From positions 100,458-164,457 of the forward strand of contig JACVGT010000001.1 in NCBI GenBank assembly GCA_018992685.1: a stretch of DNA of 64,000 nt, written 5' to 3'. This DNA is from Theionarchaea archaeon. GTDB taxonomy: Archaea; Methanobacteriota_B; Thermococci; Methanofastidiosales; SZ-28-30. A model generated the notes under the pieces. The model worked only from the letters and a program-made list of their open reading frames with translations. It made no database searches and was not told the DNA's origin. Numbering within the stretch: position 1 is the first letter of the stretch; every line of letters starts with the position of its first letter. This document shows positions 8,697-18,205 of this stretch, piece by piece. A program made the position numbers and the translations under genes.

Positions 8697-11162
8697 ATGA
8701 TCATGGTATCTCTCCAAGAATCTGCCCCAGATATCACTCTGGTGGGAGGAAAAGCATTCAATTTGATGAAATTACAGGATGTTCATGTGCCCAACGGGGT
8801 GTGTCTGACTACAGAAGCGTATGATCTTTACTGCAGGCACAATAACCTTGGTGATCAGTTGAACAGCATAGCGGCCAATGCAGATTACGATAACCCTCCG
8901 CACCTGAAGGAATCAGCACAAAAAATCAGAACGTTGATCATGGAAGGGGATATGCCCGAAGAAATAACAGTCCTTTTGGATACCGTCCCCTACAGGAATC
9001 TGGTGGTACGGTCTTCTGCCACGCTGGAAGATCTCCCTCATGCAAGCTTTGCGGGCCAGCAGGAGACAATTTTTAACCCTCGAACCCTGGAACAGGGAGT
9101 CAAACAGTGCTGGGCTTCTCTGTGGAATGAGCGGGCACTGGTCTACCGACGTTCCCGAGCTGTTGGGGCCTTGCCCAAGATGGCAGTCATTATCCAGGAA
9201 GCAGTACCATGTGATGTCTCAGGGCTAGTATTCACCCGGAATCCTCTCACTTCAGGTGAAGAGATTGTGGTGGAAGCCATACACGGCCTTGGAGAGCCCC
9301 TGGTTGCAGGAGAGATAACACCAGATCGGTACGTTCTAGATAGAACCCTCAAGATTACTTCTCAGGACCTATCTGACCAGAACCACCAGAGCGTTTTGGC
9401 ACCCTCAGGTACTCAGAGTGTCCCCTGTGGGAGCACCCCGTGCCTGGATGATGCTGTACTGAATAGACTCTGCAGGGTCTGTCTTGACATAGAGGCTCAG
9501 TTTGGCGAACCTCAGGATGTGGAATTCGGCATCTACAGTGGTCAGATCCACATCTTTCAGGCACGGCCCATCACGACCCGCAAAGAAGATGTGTGGACGA
9601 GAGGGTACAGCGATGATTACTGGACGGGGGTAACTTCTCCTCTATATTTTTCTTTGTTGGGCGAATTCCTAGACGTCTATGTCAACCAGGAGGGCAATAG
9701 GATCATGGGTTATACTGAGCTGGAAGGTGTCCCTCTCCTCCGATACCACAAGGCACACGCTTATTTCAATACAACAGTCCTGCGTGAAGTGTTCAAATAC
9801 AACCCACAGTGGAGCAGGGTGAAAGAATTGTTGGATTATTTCCCTGAACATGAACGGCAGACCATGAAAGAGCTGCCCTTCAACCTGTGGAAACGGGTTC
9901 TGGCCGAGCTGCGTATTGCCCTTCTGGACTGGGATGGGACCCTTTTCAATACATACAAAAAGTACAACGAATTCTCAGAGAAATACCTCAAGAATCTGAC
10001 TGAATTTGACAGTCTCACCCTTGAGGATTTAACTGATCAGGAGCTCTTGGACCAGTTCTGGCACCTCTACACCCTGTGTCTGAAACACTACCGGCTGGTG
10101 CGATGGGGAATTGCCACCCACAACATGGGCATGAACATGATTCTGAAACGATTCCTCATGTCTTGGTACCGCGGTGATCCTGATCAGACCTACAACATCC
10201 TGGTGTCAGGTCTCCCACATAATAAGGCCACAGAGACCAATATTGCTCTATACGATCTGGTGGAACCCAGAAAAACAGGAAATTTTGATGCAAAACTGCA
10301 GGAATTCCTCCACCAGTATGGACACCGTTCCTATTCCAGGGACATTATCTTTCCCACCTGGCGGGAAAAACCCCAGCTCATTATTGATATCGTGGATTCG
10401 CTGGTAGAGAACGAGAGGGACGTCCAGCAGATCGAAGCCGAAAAGAAGGCCCAGAGAGAAGAACTCACCCAGAACGTCCTGGATGAGATTGAAACCCAGC
10501 AATTTGGTTTGGTTAAGAAGCTCGTGTTCAGGATGATACTGAACTATGCCCAGATATACATCGGGTTCAGAGAGAACCAGAGGTTCTTTCTGGATCATCA
10601 GGATTCCAGGTTCAGAGCTGTGTTTCTGGAAATGGGGAACAGACTGGCCCAGCGAGGTGTGTTGCAGCACAGAGATGATGTGTTCTTCTTGTTCAAAGAG
10701 GAGGTGTTCACAGCGTTGCAGACAGGAGAGGTACCCCTTGATCTCCTGACCAAGAGAAAAGCAGATTTTCACACCTATCAGCACACGCTTCCCCCCAAGT
10801 TTCTCCAGGGCAACCTGGAATTCGATGAGGATATTTCCTATCAGAAAGCCCTCATAGGCGTTGCATCAAGCCCGGGCGTGGTCACAGGCACTGCGAGACT
10901 CATACAGAGCATTGAGGAGCTTCACACCATTGAGAAGGATGAGATTCTGGTGGCAACCTGTACAGACCCTGGGTGGACTCCCATTTTCATCAAGATCAAG
11001 GGATTGGTTACAGAGACGGGAGGAATTCTCTCTCATGGGGCGGTAGTCTCCAGGGAATACGGGATACCTGCAGTAACGGGAGTCAAGAATGCCATGCAGT
11101 ACCTCAGAGACGGTGACATTGTTACCGTGAATGGGAACACAGGAGAAGTGCGGGTGAAATAA
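8697..11162 (+). CDS. PEP-synthase-like phosphotransferase, rifampicin-phosphotransferase layout
   Basis: The 821-aa protein begins with the PPDK/PEP-synthase ATP-grasp domain (VGGKAFNLMKL near residue 15, VVRSSATLED near 101, FTRNPLTSG near 178). It ends with the mobile phosphohistidine domain (TETGGILSHGAVVSREYG, catalytic His about residue 778). The PEP/pyruvate TIM barrel that would follow in true PEP synthase is missing. In its place a 400-residue helical middle domain lies between the ATP and His domains. That order (ATP, substrate, His) is the architecture of rifampicin phosphotransferase, which moves the beta-phosphate of ATP to an antibiotic. The substrate here is unknown. It overlaps nothing and is followed 1 nt later by its partner gene. 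Confidence 0.85.
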   Translation: MIMVSLQESAPDITLVGGKAFNLMKLQDVHVPNGVCLTTEAYDLYCRHNNLGDQLNSIAANADYDNPPHLKESAQKIRTLIMEGDMPEEITVLLDTVPYRNLVVRSSATLEDLPHASFAGQQETIFNPRTLEQGVKQCWASLWNERALVYRRSRAVGALPKMAVIIQEAVPCDVSGLVFTRNPLTSGEEIVVEAIHGLGEPLVAGEITPDRYVLDRTLKITSQDLSDQNHQSVLAPSGTQSVPCGSTPCLDDAVLNRLCRVCLDIEAQFGEPQDVEFGIYSGQIHIFQARPITTRKEDVWTRGYSDDYWTGVTSPLYFSLLGEFLDVYVNQEGNRIMGYTELEGVPLLRYHKAHAYFNTTVLREVFKYNPQWSRVKELLDYFPEHERQTMKELPFNLWKRVLAELRIALLDWDGTLFNTYKKYNEFSEKYLKNLTEFDSLTLEDLTDQELLDQFWHLYTLCLKHYRLVRWGIATHNMGMNMILKRFLMSWYRGDPDQTYNILVSGLPHNKATETNIALYDLVEPRKTGNFDAKLQEFLHQYGHRSYSRDIIFPTWREKPQLIIDIVDSLVENERDVQQIEAEKKAQREELTQNVLDEIETQQFGLVKKLVFRMILNYAQIYIGFRENQRFFLDHQDSRFRAVFLEMGNRLAQRGVLQHRDDVFFLFKEEVFTALQTGEVPLDLLTKRKADFHTYQHTLPPKFLQGNLEFDEDISYQKALIGVASSPGVVTGTARLIQSIEELHTIEKDEILVATCTDPGWTPIFIKIKGLVTETGGILSHGAVVSREYGIPAVTGVKNAMQYLRDGDIVTVNGNTGEVRVK

Positions 11163-11163
11163 C

Positions 11164-12039
11164 ATGGAACATCTGGAGCATCCGCCTGGCCCGGAAAAAG
11201 AATGGAACGAGAGCTACTATTTCAACTTCTATGATCCCAGAACCTGCATCGGTGGGTTCACCCGAATAGGGTTCAAGCCCAACAAGAACGAAGCTGTCGG
11301 ATACCTGTTCCTGTTCTACCAAAATGAGATTCTGAAGGTCGTCCTCCAGGACAAGGTCGAGACCGTCCCTGAGAGAATACAGGTAGGGTCCCTGCAGTTT
11401 GTCCCCGAATGGACTCTTGCATTTTCTGGCAAGATGGCTGGAGGAGAGGCCACTATCAGAAATGTCGATGTACGGCTGAAATACGCTCCCCTGCATACAG
11501 AATTCAGCTACCTTGCGTGCGTCACCTCTCAACAACAGGAAATATGCAAAGTAGTGTGTGCGGATCATTACGAGCAGATGGGGCTGGTGACAGGGCGCAT
11601 AACAGTAGATTCTTGTTCTCAGGATATTAGGGCTCTGGGGGAGAGAGATCATAGTTGGGGGGAACGAGATTGGAATGCCCCTGATCTCTGGATATACGTG
11701 ACTGCACCCTTTGACCCTGAATTCGGGATCAATATCGCCCAGATGCGTATCAATGGAGAAGAAATCAACACAGGGTTTATCATGGAAAACGGAGAGAACT
11801 TTCCTGTTCTGGACGTTAAAGCAGAATGTATCACCCAGGATGGGAGGCAGAAAGAGGTTCTCTACCGCATCAGTGATGTGAGAGGGAGGAGGTTCACACT
11901 GAAGGGGAGGGTGTTGAACACAGTGCAAATTCCCTATAGAGGAAGAGGAGTGTCAGTACTCAATGAGAACTTGACGTCATTCGAGTGCGGGAAAAAGAAG
12001 GGATATGGTATTGCTGAATATCTGGTAAGAATAGAGTAA
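11164..12039 (+). CDS. DUF7064/AttH-like beta-rich protein coupled to the phosphotransferase
   Basis: The ATG follows the stop of the phosphotransferase gene by 1 nt, so the two are almost certainly co-translated. The 291-aa product is beta-rich and has the G-E-R-D-H-S-W-G-x-R-D-W motif near residue 160. I associate this motif with the DUF7064/AttH/CrtC-like lipocalin fold, which in some members modifies or binds hydrophobic isoprenoid-type ligands. No signal peptide or membrane helix is seen. By context it may bind or present the substrate of the upstream enzyme; this is inference. Family membership is from motif memory. Confidence 0.6.
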   Translation: MEHLEHPPGPEKEWNESYYFNFYDPRTCIGGFTRIGFKPNKNEAVGYLFLFYQNEILKVVLQDKVETVPERIQVGSLQFVPEWTLAFSGKMAGGEATIRNVDVRLKYAPLHTEFSYLACVTSQQQEICKVVCADHYEQMGLVTGRITVDSCSQDIRALGERDHSWGERDWNAPDLWIYVTAPFDPEFGINIAQMRINGEEINTGFIMENGENFPVLDVKAECITQDGRQKEVLYRISDVRGRRFTLKGRVLNTVQIPYRGRGVSVLNENLTSFECGKKKGYGIAEYLVRIE

Positions 12040-12343
12040 ATTAAAAATAAAGGGCAGCAGGAGGAGGAAAGGGATATTCTCATTGTTCTTTGAGTGACTC
12101 CACGCATTTCCTGGGATTCTATGGTGTCGTTGCATCAGGATACTCCATATTCTCCCCACATATACCCCGGAAATAAACTACACCAACATGCTTCTCAGGA
12201 GGATTTCCCACCCGTGACCAGCCCCTTTTCTTAAGGCAATCATCGAAACATTTATAAGTATGTAGATATGCTACCTGCATAGCAAGTCTACCTAGTAGAG
12301 GATGGAGGAGAGAACATAGATAACAGGTTGTGAGGTGTACTAG
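12040..12343. promoter_or_regulatory. Intergenic region with TATA box for the epimerase gene
   Basis: TTTATAAGTA at 12251-12260 is a clear TATA box. Transcription should start near 12280, giving a leader of about 60 nt that contains a GAGGTG ribosome site 5 nt before the ATG at 12344. No gene is seen in the gap. Confidence 0.55.
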
Positions 12344-13327
12344 ATGAAGATATTGTTAACTGGTGCCTTTGGCAACGTAGGGAGGAGCACACTCAAAGCA
12401 CTCATAAAGAAAGGATACTTCGTGAGAGTCTTTGATGTTTACACAGACCAGACTACGGTTCGTGCACAGGAATTTGAAGATCATCCCCAGGTGGAGATGT
12501 TCTGGGGAGATCTGTGTGACAAGGAGGACGTTCTTACAGCGCTTGATGAGACTATTGACGTAGTCATTCATGTGGCAGCCATTATTCCACCATTGGCAGA
12601 TAAGAGACCTGAATTTGCCAGAGCCGTGAATGTAGGTGGAACAGCGAATATTCTCGCTGCCATGGAGTCTCTTGACAGGAGCCCGAGGCTGATTTACACA
12701 TCCTCAATTTCTGTCTACGGGGATCGAGTGAAAACCCCTTTCATACAGGTCACTGATCCTGTGGCCCCCAATGATGACGATGAGTACGCACAGACCAAGC
12801 TTGAAGCAGAAAAACGTATTACAGGCTCTGCTGTAGAATGGGCTATCTTTCGGTTGACCTACATTGTTTCTCCAGAAAAGCTGGAAATGGACCCGCTCAT
12901 GTTTCACATGCCTCTCGAAACGTCTATTGAAATATGCCACACAGAGGATGTGGGAGTTGCCCTGGCAAATGCCGTCACATGTGATGAGATCTGGGGAGGC
13001 ATATATCACATTGCAGGGGGAGAGAAATGCAGGACAACATACAAAGAGTACATCCAGACCATGATGGAGATATTCGGGCTGGGAAGCCAGTGCCTGCCTG
13101 AAGAAGCCTTCAGCACGGGGAAATTTCACTGTGGATTCATGGACACGTCAAGGAGTCAAGCCTTACTGAAGTACCAGCACCACACTCTCGAAGATTACTA
13201 CAGGGAAGTGAAGAAAGAAGTTGGACCGAAGAGATGGTTGATGCGTCTCGTCTCATGGGCTGCACGGCTCTACCTCTTGAACAAGTCAGAGTTCTACAGA
13301 AAGAACAGCAGAAAGCCCACGGTGTAG
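12344..13327 (+). CDS. NAD-dependent epimerase/dehydratase (extended SDR)
   Basis: The 327-aa product opens with the Rossmann motif TGAFGNVG (residues 6-13). It continues with the extended-SDR catalytic region: YTSSISVYG near residue 125 and the Y-A-Q-T-K catalytic pair near 150. A VNVGGTANILAAM segment near 88-100 is typical of the family. Such enzymes act on nucleotide sugars, flavonoid-like alcohols or steroids using NAD(P); the substrate is not clear. The C-terminal 40 residues are basic and aromatic. It is monocistronic by spacing. Confidence 0.85.
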   Translation: MKILLTGAFGNVGRSTLKALIKKGYFVRVFDVYTDQTTVRAQEFEDHPQVEMFWGDLCDKEDVLTALDETIDVVIHVAAIIPPLADKRPEFARAVNVGGTANILAAMESLDRSPRLIYTSSISVYGDRVKTPFIQVTDPVAPNDDDEYAQTKLEAEKRITGSAVEWAIFRLTYIVSPEKLEMDPLMFHMPLETSIEICHTEDVGVALANAVTCDEIWGGIYHIAGGEKCRTTYKEYIQTMMEIFGLGSQCLPEEAFSTGKFHCGFMDTSRSQALLKYQHHTLEDYYREVKKEVGPKRWLMRLVSWAARLYLLNKSEFYRKNSRKPTV

Positions 13328-13480
13328 AACCTTCTTCTTTTTCTGTGTTCCCTTTTCGACTATTTGAAGAGAACCACAGAGTTCCATCTGATGTTGTCAC
13401 AGGGGTCAGGGAAATTGTGGGTTTCATTCTCCTGGGCTGTGGTCAGTCCATCTCATGATCCATTGAAGGGTATTGATTCT

Positions 13481-14596
13481 TTATTGTCTCACCTTGAGAG
13501 CCACAGCTGCACCCGCCACTCCAACAATAGCCAGGAACACGAAGGACGCAGAGACTCCACTCTGTTCTGCGACAATCCCCATGATCACAGGACTCGAAGT
13601 GGCCATCAACCCAGCGAGTCCCTGGACCAACCCCAGGGCGGTCCCGTACCATGCCTCAGGCACACCCTCCACAAAAGCAGCAGTTGCAGGAACCCACACT
13701 ACGTAGGCCACGAATCCCAGAGGAATAAGGAATACCCACACAGAATGGAAGACCACGAGGACCAGAACGGAGGCCGCAAGCATTGACACGAAGATTATCT
13801 TTCGTCTGCTGTACCTATCTGTCAGGATTCCTGCCAGAAGTTCTGCAATAACCCCTGTGCCGTAGAAGAGGGTGATTGCACCCGTTACAGATGTAGTAGA
13901 AAACCCTATCTCTTCCAGTTGGATGGGTAGAAATACCACAAATCCCCTGAAGAACATGGCAAAACATCCAAAAAGAATGCACATAAGTATAGATTCTTTC
14001 TGTACGAGTGGGTATTGGCTTCTTCCAACGTGGGAAGAATGTTCTTCTCTCACAAAGAAAAAAAGTGCTGCTGATATGAGCCCTGTCAAAGGCAGGAGGA
14101 GGAGCACCTCATGCCACCCCCACTTACTCAAGATTATCCCTGCACACACGGGGTAGGTGAGTATTCCGATACCTCCACCAACTCCATGGATACCCAGGAT
14201 TTTTCCCCGTATTTTTTCTTTCATAGACTTGACAAGGAGGGCGATTCCACAGGGATGATAGAAGCTCGCTCCAAATCCTGCCAGCAGATTCAGCATGATG
14301 AGGGAGGAATATGATGAGCAGAATGACATTGCAAAAAGACTCACAGACAGGACAGCCAGCCCGAATGATATGAAGGGCCACTTCACTTTAGAAAAATCAG
14401 AAACATATCCTGCAATAATTTGGCCAAATCCAAGGGTCAGTACCATGGAACCTCCAAAGATTCCTATCTGCGTATAGGAGAGATTGAAGTCACGTGCAAT
14501 GAATGGAATAAGCAAGGGCAGCATGAGAATGAGTCCATCGTCCACAAAATGTCCCATGAATGTTGCAGCTACGACTCTTTTCATCGTGGCATCCAT
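13481..14596 (-). CDS. MFS transporter
   Basis: The 371-aa protein has about twelve hydrophobic helices and the MFS layout. It has a GHFVDDGLI first helix, a loop 2-3 motif near residues 60-70 (GYVSDFSKVKW) and a second-half counterpart (GILTDRYSRRKI) near residue 258. The opening resembles fosmidomycin-resistance-type exporters (helix 1 with an H-x-x-x-D motif), but the substrate is unknown. A TATA box (TTTTTATAG on the minus strand, about 14617-14625) is about 27 nt before the start, so the mRNA is probably leaderless with its own promoter. Read-through from the methyltransferase 40 nt upstream is also possible. Confidence 0.85.
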   Translation of the reverse strand: MDATMKRVVAATFMGHFVDDGLILMLPLLIPFIARDFNLSYTQIGIFGGSMVLTLGFGQIIAGYVSDFSKVKWPFISFGLAVLSVSLFAMSFCSSYSSLIMLNLLAGFGASFYHPCGIALLVKSMKEKIRGKILGIHGVGGGIGILTYPVCAGIILSKWGWHEVLLLLPLTGLISAALFFFVREEHSSHVGRSQYPLVQKESILMCILFGCFAMFFRGFVVFLPIQLEEIGFSTTSVTGAITLFYGTGVIAELLAGILTDRYSRRKIIFVSMLAASVLVLVVFHSVWVFLIPLGFVAYVVWVPATAAFVEGVPEAWYGTALGLVQGLAGLMATSSPVIMGIVAEQSGVSASFVFLAIVGVAGAAVALKVRQ

Positions 14597-14636
14597 GCAC
14601 GTACTCTTCTAAGACCTATAAAAATATTGAGGTTTG

Positions 14637-15332
14637 TCAATGGACAGTCCCACGTCTTGTAGCATATACAATGGCTGAAACCTCCCACGGCTGGATTTCT
14701 ACCTGTATCTCAGTGAACCCATGCACCTCCAGAGCACTCTTCATGGTAGTAACCCAGGTGGACTCAACGATTATGTGCTTGAGTTCTCTGCCCATTTCTC
14801 TCCACGACTGAGACATGTGGAGAACTGACCGGAGCAAGACCCAGTAGATATTGTAGGTGAGTCTGTAGAATGCGTTTTCTGGATAGGTGAAATCATGGAA
14901 CACTATGAGCCCCTCTGGATTGAGAATCTTGGAGCAGTTTCTGATTACCACATTCATGTTTATATATTTTGGGAGATAACTCGCAGTTATGAGATCATAT
15001 CGGTTTTCAACAACGTCCTCAGCATTCGCCTGGAAGAATTCGACATTCTTCACAGCACTCTTGATTTTCTTGGCTCTGGCATACAGGAGGTATTCTTCCT
15101 GAAGGTCAATACCAACCACTGCACTCTCAGGGAATCTCTGTGCCAGTGCAAAGGTCAGTATCCCTGTACCGCATGCAAGATCCAATATGGTTTTCGGGGT
15201 GATCTGACTTGATATTTCCAGGATTCTCTTCTTCCAGGAGCTGTCCTGCCCCAGGGTAGCGACCTTCACCATGAGATCGTATGTACTTCCTGTGGTGGCA
15301 AAAATCTGTCTTACGAGGTTGGGCTGGTCCAT
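14637..15332 (-). CDS. SAM-dependent class I methyltransferase
   Basis: This 231-aa class I methyltransferase has motif I ILDLACGTG (about residues 49-57), an acidic loop VVGIDLQEEY for the adenosyl ribose, and a motif III-like EGLIVFHDFTYP near residue 143. It most resembles the UbiE/quinone-methylase-type subgroup. The substrate is unknown. The open frame extends 10 codons upstream, but AAGGAG precedes the ATG at 15332 by about 7 nt, so this start is chosen. The MFS gene follows 40 nt downstream on the same strand; together they could modify and export a small molecule. Confidence 0.8.
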   Translation of the reverse strand: MDQPNLVRQIFATTGSTYDLMVKVATLGQDSSWKKRILEISSQITPKTILDLACGTGILTFALAQRFPESAVVGIDLQEEYLLYARAKKIKSAVKNVEFFQANAEDVVENRYDLITASYLPKYINMNVVIRNCSKILNPEGLIVFHDFTYPENAFYRLTYNIYWVLLRSVLHMSQSWREMGRELKHIIVESTWVTTMKSALEVHGFTEIQVEIQPWEVSAIVYATRRGTVH

Positions 15333-15485
15333 TCGTTTCTCCTTGCCTGCCTTCAGTGGCAAAGCTGAATCTTCTTCTTAGAGGAGACGGCATGTTCCTA
15401 AGAACATGAATTGAGGTACACGTCTTCCACGAGTGGTTTCCGTGGTTTGTGGTTCAGTACCATCCAATGGTTCCTGTAGCCTGAA

Positions 15486-16292
15486 TCATCCAGTTCTGTC
15501 TCCCAGCCACTTCATTGCATAGTCAACTGCCTCTTTCTGGGAGAACAGCCGCGACGCTGCCAGTCCGATATATCCTTTCTTCACGTCACATGCTTTCTCA
15601 AAATCCTCTCCCATGGCTTCGAATTCGTCACTGTTGTAGTCAATATCCTCATAGGCTTTCCATACTCTCTTTCCTTCTTCAAGAACGGGCGCCTCACACA
15701 TGGTCCTCTTTCGCATGTTCAACCGGTATTCTGCCAGATGGAATGAGGTATTCTTTGCGTATGAAACCCCCATCAGGAGAATCCATCCATTGAGTGCGTA
15801 CAGTTTCCCTAATGGTGATTGGACTCCCAGACTGTAGGAGAACCCATGGGTTCCTGTTACCATTCTCTTGTGCCTCCCCCACGCAGCAAAGGACACGGTG
15901 GGATGGTTGCTCCTCAGGACTCCGGGAAACGTTCTGAAGCAATCAACAATTCTGCCCATCTCGCGGGTGGGGGTGTATATTGGATTGAAAGCAGGCATAG
16001 TCTCCTTTATTGTCTTTACCCATTCTTGTGGTACAGGAGGGTTGCTCCAGTTCTCAGGATTCGAGTAATCACCTGAATGGGTGGGCATAACAAGTGTCCC
16101 TTCTTCTGTCAGTGTATCCATGAGTGCCTGAACCACAGCCACCGGACCGCCGCTTACCCACCCGATTCTGTTCAGAGAAGAATGCACCAGGAGGGTCATC
16201 CTTCTGGCAACGCCCAGCCTTCGCAGATCACGTGCCAGGGACTGCTGTGTCTGGGGGAATGGTGTATTTTCTATGAGGGATGCTTCAGGCAT
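15486..16292 (-). CDS. AAC(3)-family acetyltransferase
   Basis: The 268-aa product matches the aminoglycoside N3-acetyltransferase family: VHSSLNRIGWVSGGP near the N-terminus, GTLVMPTHS, TPTREMGRIVDCFR and a GVLRSNHPTVSFAAWG block with conserved Arg/His. The family acetylates amines with acetyl-CoA, including aminoglycosides. Many environmental members have unknown natural substrates, so resistance should not be assumed. The frame stays open 38 codons upstream. A TATA box (GAATATAAG, minus strand 16314-16322) lies about 27 nt before 16292, so the leaderless ATG at 16292 is preferred. Confidence 0.8.
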   Translation of the reverse strand: MPEASLIENTPFPQTQQSLARDLRRLGVARRMTLLVHSSLNRIGWVSGGPVAVVQALMDTLTEEGTLVMPTHSGDYSNPENWSNPPVPQEWVKTIKETMPAFNPIYTPTREMGRIVDCFRTFPGVLRSNHPTVSFAAWGRHKRMVTGTHGFSYSLGVQSPLGKLYALNGWILLMGVSYAKNTSFHLAEYRLNMRKRTMCEAPVLEEGKRVWKAYEDIDYNSDEFEAMGEDFEKACDVKKGYIGLAASRLFSQKEAVDYAMKWLGDRTG

Positions 16293-16313
16293 AGAACCAC
16301 TAGGTCTCGAACA

Positions 16314-16322
16314 CTTATATTC
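16314..16322 (-). promoter_or_regulatory. TATA box of the AAC(3)-like gene
   Basis: GAATATAAG on the minus strand is centred about 27 nt before the ATG at 16292. This sets the start codon and predicts a leaderless mRNA. Confidence 0.55.
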
Positions 16323-16362
16323 TTTTTTTGTGGAAGGGGAGTTTACATGGGGACCGAGAACA

Positions 16363-17592
16363 TCAGAGCGCTGAGTTAAGCCATTTGGGCCCCTTCTTTG
16401 CCTCAATGTGGTGCCCTCCCAGGTATTCCAGAAATCGCTGTAATTCCTTGGTGACAGCGTCCTTAAGCTTGCTGTCAGGGTGGTTAAAGAAATGGAAATT
16501 CCTTATTTCTAATGTCTGTTCCTCTTTTTTGTAGAAAGGATCTATCAGCCCCACATAATCTCCATTATACAGTACGGGCAGGCAGTAGTATCCATATTTC
16601 CTGTCTTTGACCTTCTTGTATACTTCCCAGGAATATTCTGAACCATACACGGCCTGGAATAATGCCCTGTTCCAGGTAAGAGGGTCCAGGGGGGCCAGGA
16701 ATCGGAGACAATCCGAGGACGGTTCGGGGGGATCGTGCCACAGAGTGGAATCCTCTATTGGTGCATAGATCTGACCCTTCCATCCCTCCAAGTGAAGTGA
16801 AAAGAGGACACCCTCCTTCTCCAGGTGCCCGAGGAGCTCTCGAATTTTTGGCGTCTTCCCAATGCTGTACCATTGTTCTGGCGCCCTCAAGGGGGAAACC
16901 AACCGCGATGCCCTTGTGATCATGGTTGCCATCTGATTCATGCATTCTTCATCATCAGGAGGTTCTGCTGTATAGACAGACTGGGGAATCACGTCTTCTG
17001 CCAGAACGTAGTATTTGCGTGAACCCTCCCTGTGGTGAATTGCCACTTTCCCGGAGATCCAGAGCCGTTCCAGCAGGACCCGGGAGAGGGCTGTCTGTCC
17101 CCACCACCTCACTTTTTTCCATCCTTTAATGTCGAGCGAGGTGACGGGGCCATCTTCCAGCATCCTGAGAATGAATGCTGTCTCTCTCTTGTGTTCCTTG
17201 AAGAAGGGAGCATTTCTGTTCTGCATGCGGGTTCTCAACCAGTTGAAGACGGGATATTTTTCCATGGGAAGAATGGAGAGCATTTTGCAGAAGTATTCAA
17301 AGAGGTCCCGCTTCTGGTACAACAGGTGGTGCAGGTGACTCTGCCTGTAGTTTGAAACCCTGCTCTGCACGGTTAGATCTGCATTCCTGCCTGCAACGTC
17401 TATGGGGTCTGACTGAATGCACTGGTGTTTCTTTAAAACTCCCAGCGTCCCGGAGAGACCCTCCTGCAAAGAAGAAAACCCGTGCAGGTGGAATAAGACC
17501 TTTCTGGCATGTGAGGGCGTCACCGTGAGCATGAGAGAATGTGGCATTACCTCTAAAAAAGGTTTGGACTCCTTCCTTCGTGATGAAATCAT
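16363..17592 (-). CDS. YcaQ/AlkX-like winged-helix DNA glycosylase
   Basis: The product (409 aa from this start) matches the HTH_42/YcaQ family. The signature block QSDPIDVAGRNADLTVQSRVSNY carries a Q-x-D motif, the form seen in AlkX-type enzymes, whereas AlkZ/YcaQ has Q-x-Q. It is followed by LLYQKRDLFEYF. Characterised relatives unhook DNA interstrand crosslinks or remove bulky alkylated bases, some protecting antibiotic producers from their own product. The open frame begins 25 codons earlier; the ATG at 17592 or one at 17547 are plausible starts. The AAC(3)-like gene follows 70 nt downstream. Confidence 0.75.
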   Translation of the reverse strand: MISSRRKESKPFLEVMPHSLMLTVTPSHARKVLFHLHGFSSLQEGLSGTLGVLKKHQCIQSDPIDVAGRNADLTVQSRVSNYRQSHLHHLLYQKRDLFEYFCKMLSILPMEKYPVFNWLRTRMQNRNAPFFKEHKRETAFILRMLEDGPVTSLDIKGWKKVRWWGQTALSRVLLERLWISGKVAIHHREGSRKYYVLAEDVIPQSVYTAEPPDDEECMNQMATMITRASRLVSPLRAPEQWYSIGKTPKIRELLGHLEKEGVLFSLHLEGWKGQIYAPIEDSTLWHDPPEPSSDCLRFLAPLDPLTWNRALFQAVYGSEYSWEVYKKVKDRKYGYYCLPVLYNGDYVGLIDPFYKKEEQTLEIRNFHFFNHPDSKLKDAVTKELQRFLEYLGGHHIEAKKGPKWLNSAL

Positions 17593-17849
17593 TGGTCTGA
17601 CCTCCCTTAGAAATATGAACAAAGATAGGTTTGAACAGAGATGACGTTCCTTCGTATACTCCCTCAACAGAAATGTGATTCTTCAGCCTCGAAATCAGAA
17701 AGAAAGCACCGTTAACCCTGGAAATCCAGAAAACAAAAGGACTGAAAAAGGAAAGGTGCTCACCCTGGCCAGTGTCTTTCGTAATTCTGATCTTGTCAGA
17801 TGTGGAGCTCCTCAACAGCAGCACGATGTCAGCCTGTGAAGATGAATAG

Positions 17850-18013
17850 TAACCTTTATAAGCATGGATGCACAGCATTAGCTGCAAAGGACTGTAAACA
17901 AAGGTTCGTACTTCGATCATTCGGATTCCGTAACTTTTCTGTTGTAAGTTTTTTGTAAAGAGTTCAGATACGATCTGGGGATATCTCAGAAACGGTCTGA
18001 GGAGATGATACAC
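17850..18013 (+). promoter_or_regulatory. Promoter and structured 5' leader of cold-shock gene 1
   Basis: A TATA box (CTTTATAA, 17854-17861) predicts initiation near 17884. From 17883 to 17959 the sequence is identical, bar one base, to 20404-20480 upstream of the second cold-shock gene. So the conserved block begins at the predicted +1. Near the start codon, CTCAGA (17985-17990) can pair with TCTGAG (17996-18001), whose 3' arm overlaps the ribosome site GAGGAG (17999-18004). A second small hairpin, CAGAT-ACG-ATCTG, lies just before. The layout suggests a temperature-sensitive RNA leader of about 130 nt. Confidence 0.65.
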
Positions 18014-18205
18014 GTGAAAGGAACAGTACAGTGGTTCAATGCCCGCAAGGGGTATGGATTCATCCAGGATGAAAATGGAAATGACATCTTTGTCCATCAG
18101 AGTGCCGTACCCATGGGCGTCTTCCTCAATGAGGGAGATCAGGTCGAATTCGAACAGGAAGAATCAGACAGAGGACCTCGAGCAGTAAATGTGCGAAAGC
18201 TGTAG
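18014..18205 (+). CDS. Cold-shock domain protein 1 (CspA-like)
   Basis: The 63-aa product is a single cold-shock domain with both RNA-binding motifs: KGYGFIQD (RNP1-like K-G-F/Y-G-F-I) and DIFVHQSA (RNP2-like). CspA-type proteins bind single-stranded RNA and DNA and melt structure at low temperature. An in-frame ATG lies at 18005, but it overlaps the ribosome site. The second copy has GTG at the equivalent place, so GTG at 18014 is chosen. It differs from the paralog at 20512 at a handful of positions. Csp genes are patchy in archaea, which suggests past acquisition. Confidence 0.9.
   Translation: MKGTVQWFNARKGYGFIQDENGNDIFVHQSAVPMGVFLNEGDQVEFEQEESDRGPRAVNVRKL

Noticed and set aside
10248-10784. 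178-codon minus-strand frame
   Set aside because: It lies entirely antisense within the well-supported phosphotransferase gene.
11122-11928. 268-codon minus-strand frame
   Set aside because: It is the antisense shadow of the DUF7064-like gene, which has motif support and is coupled to the enzyme upstream.
17297-18097. 266-codon minus-strand frame
   Set aside because: It overlaps the YcaQ-like gene in another frame and is antisense to the cold-shock promoter and gene. Composition is not protein-like.
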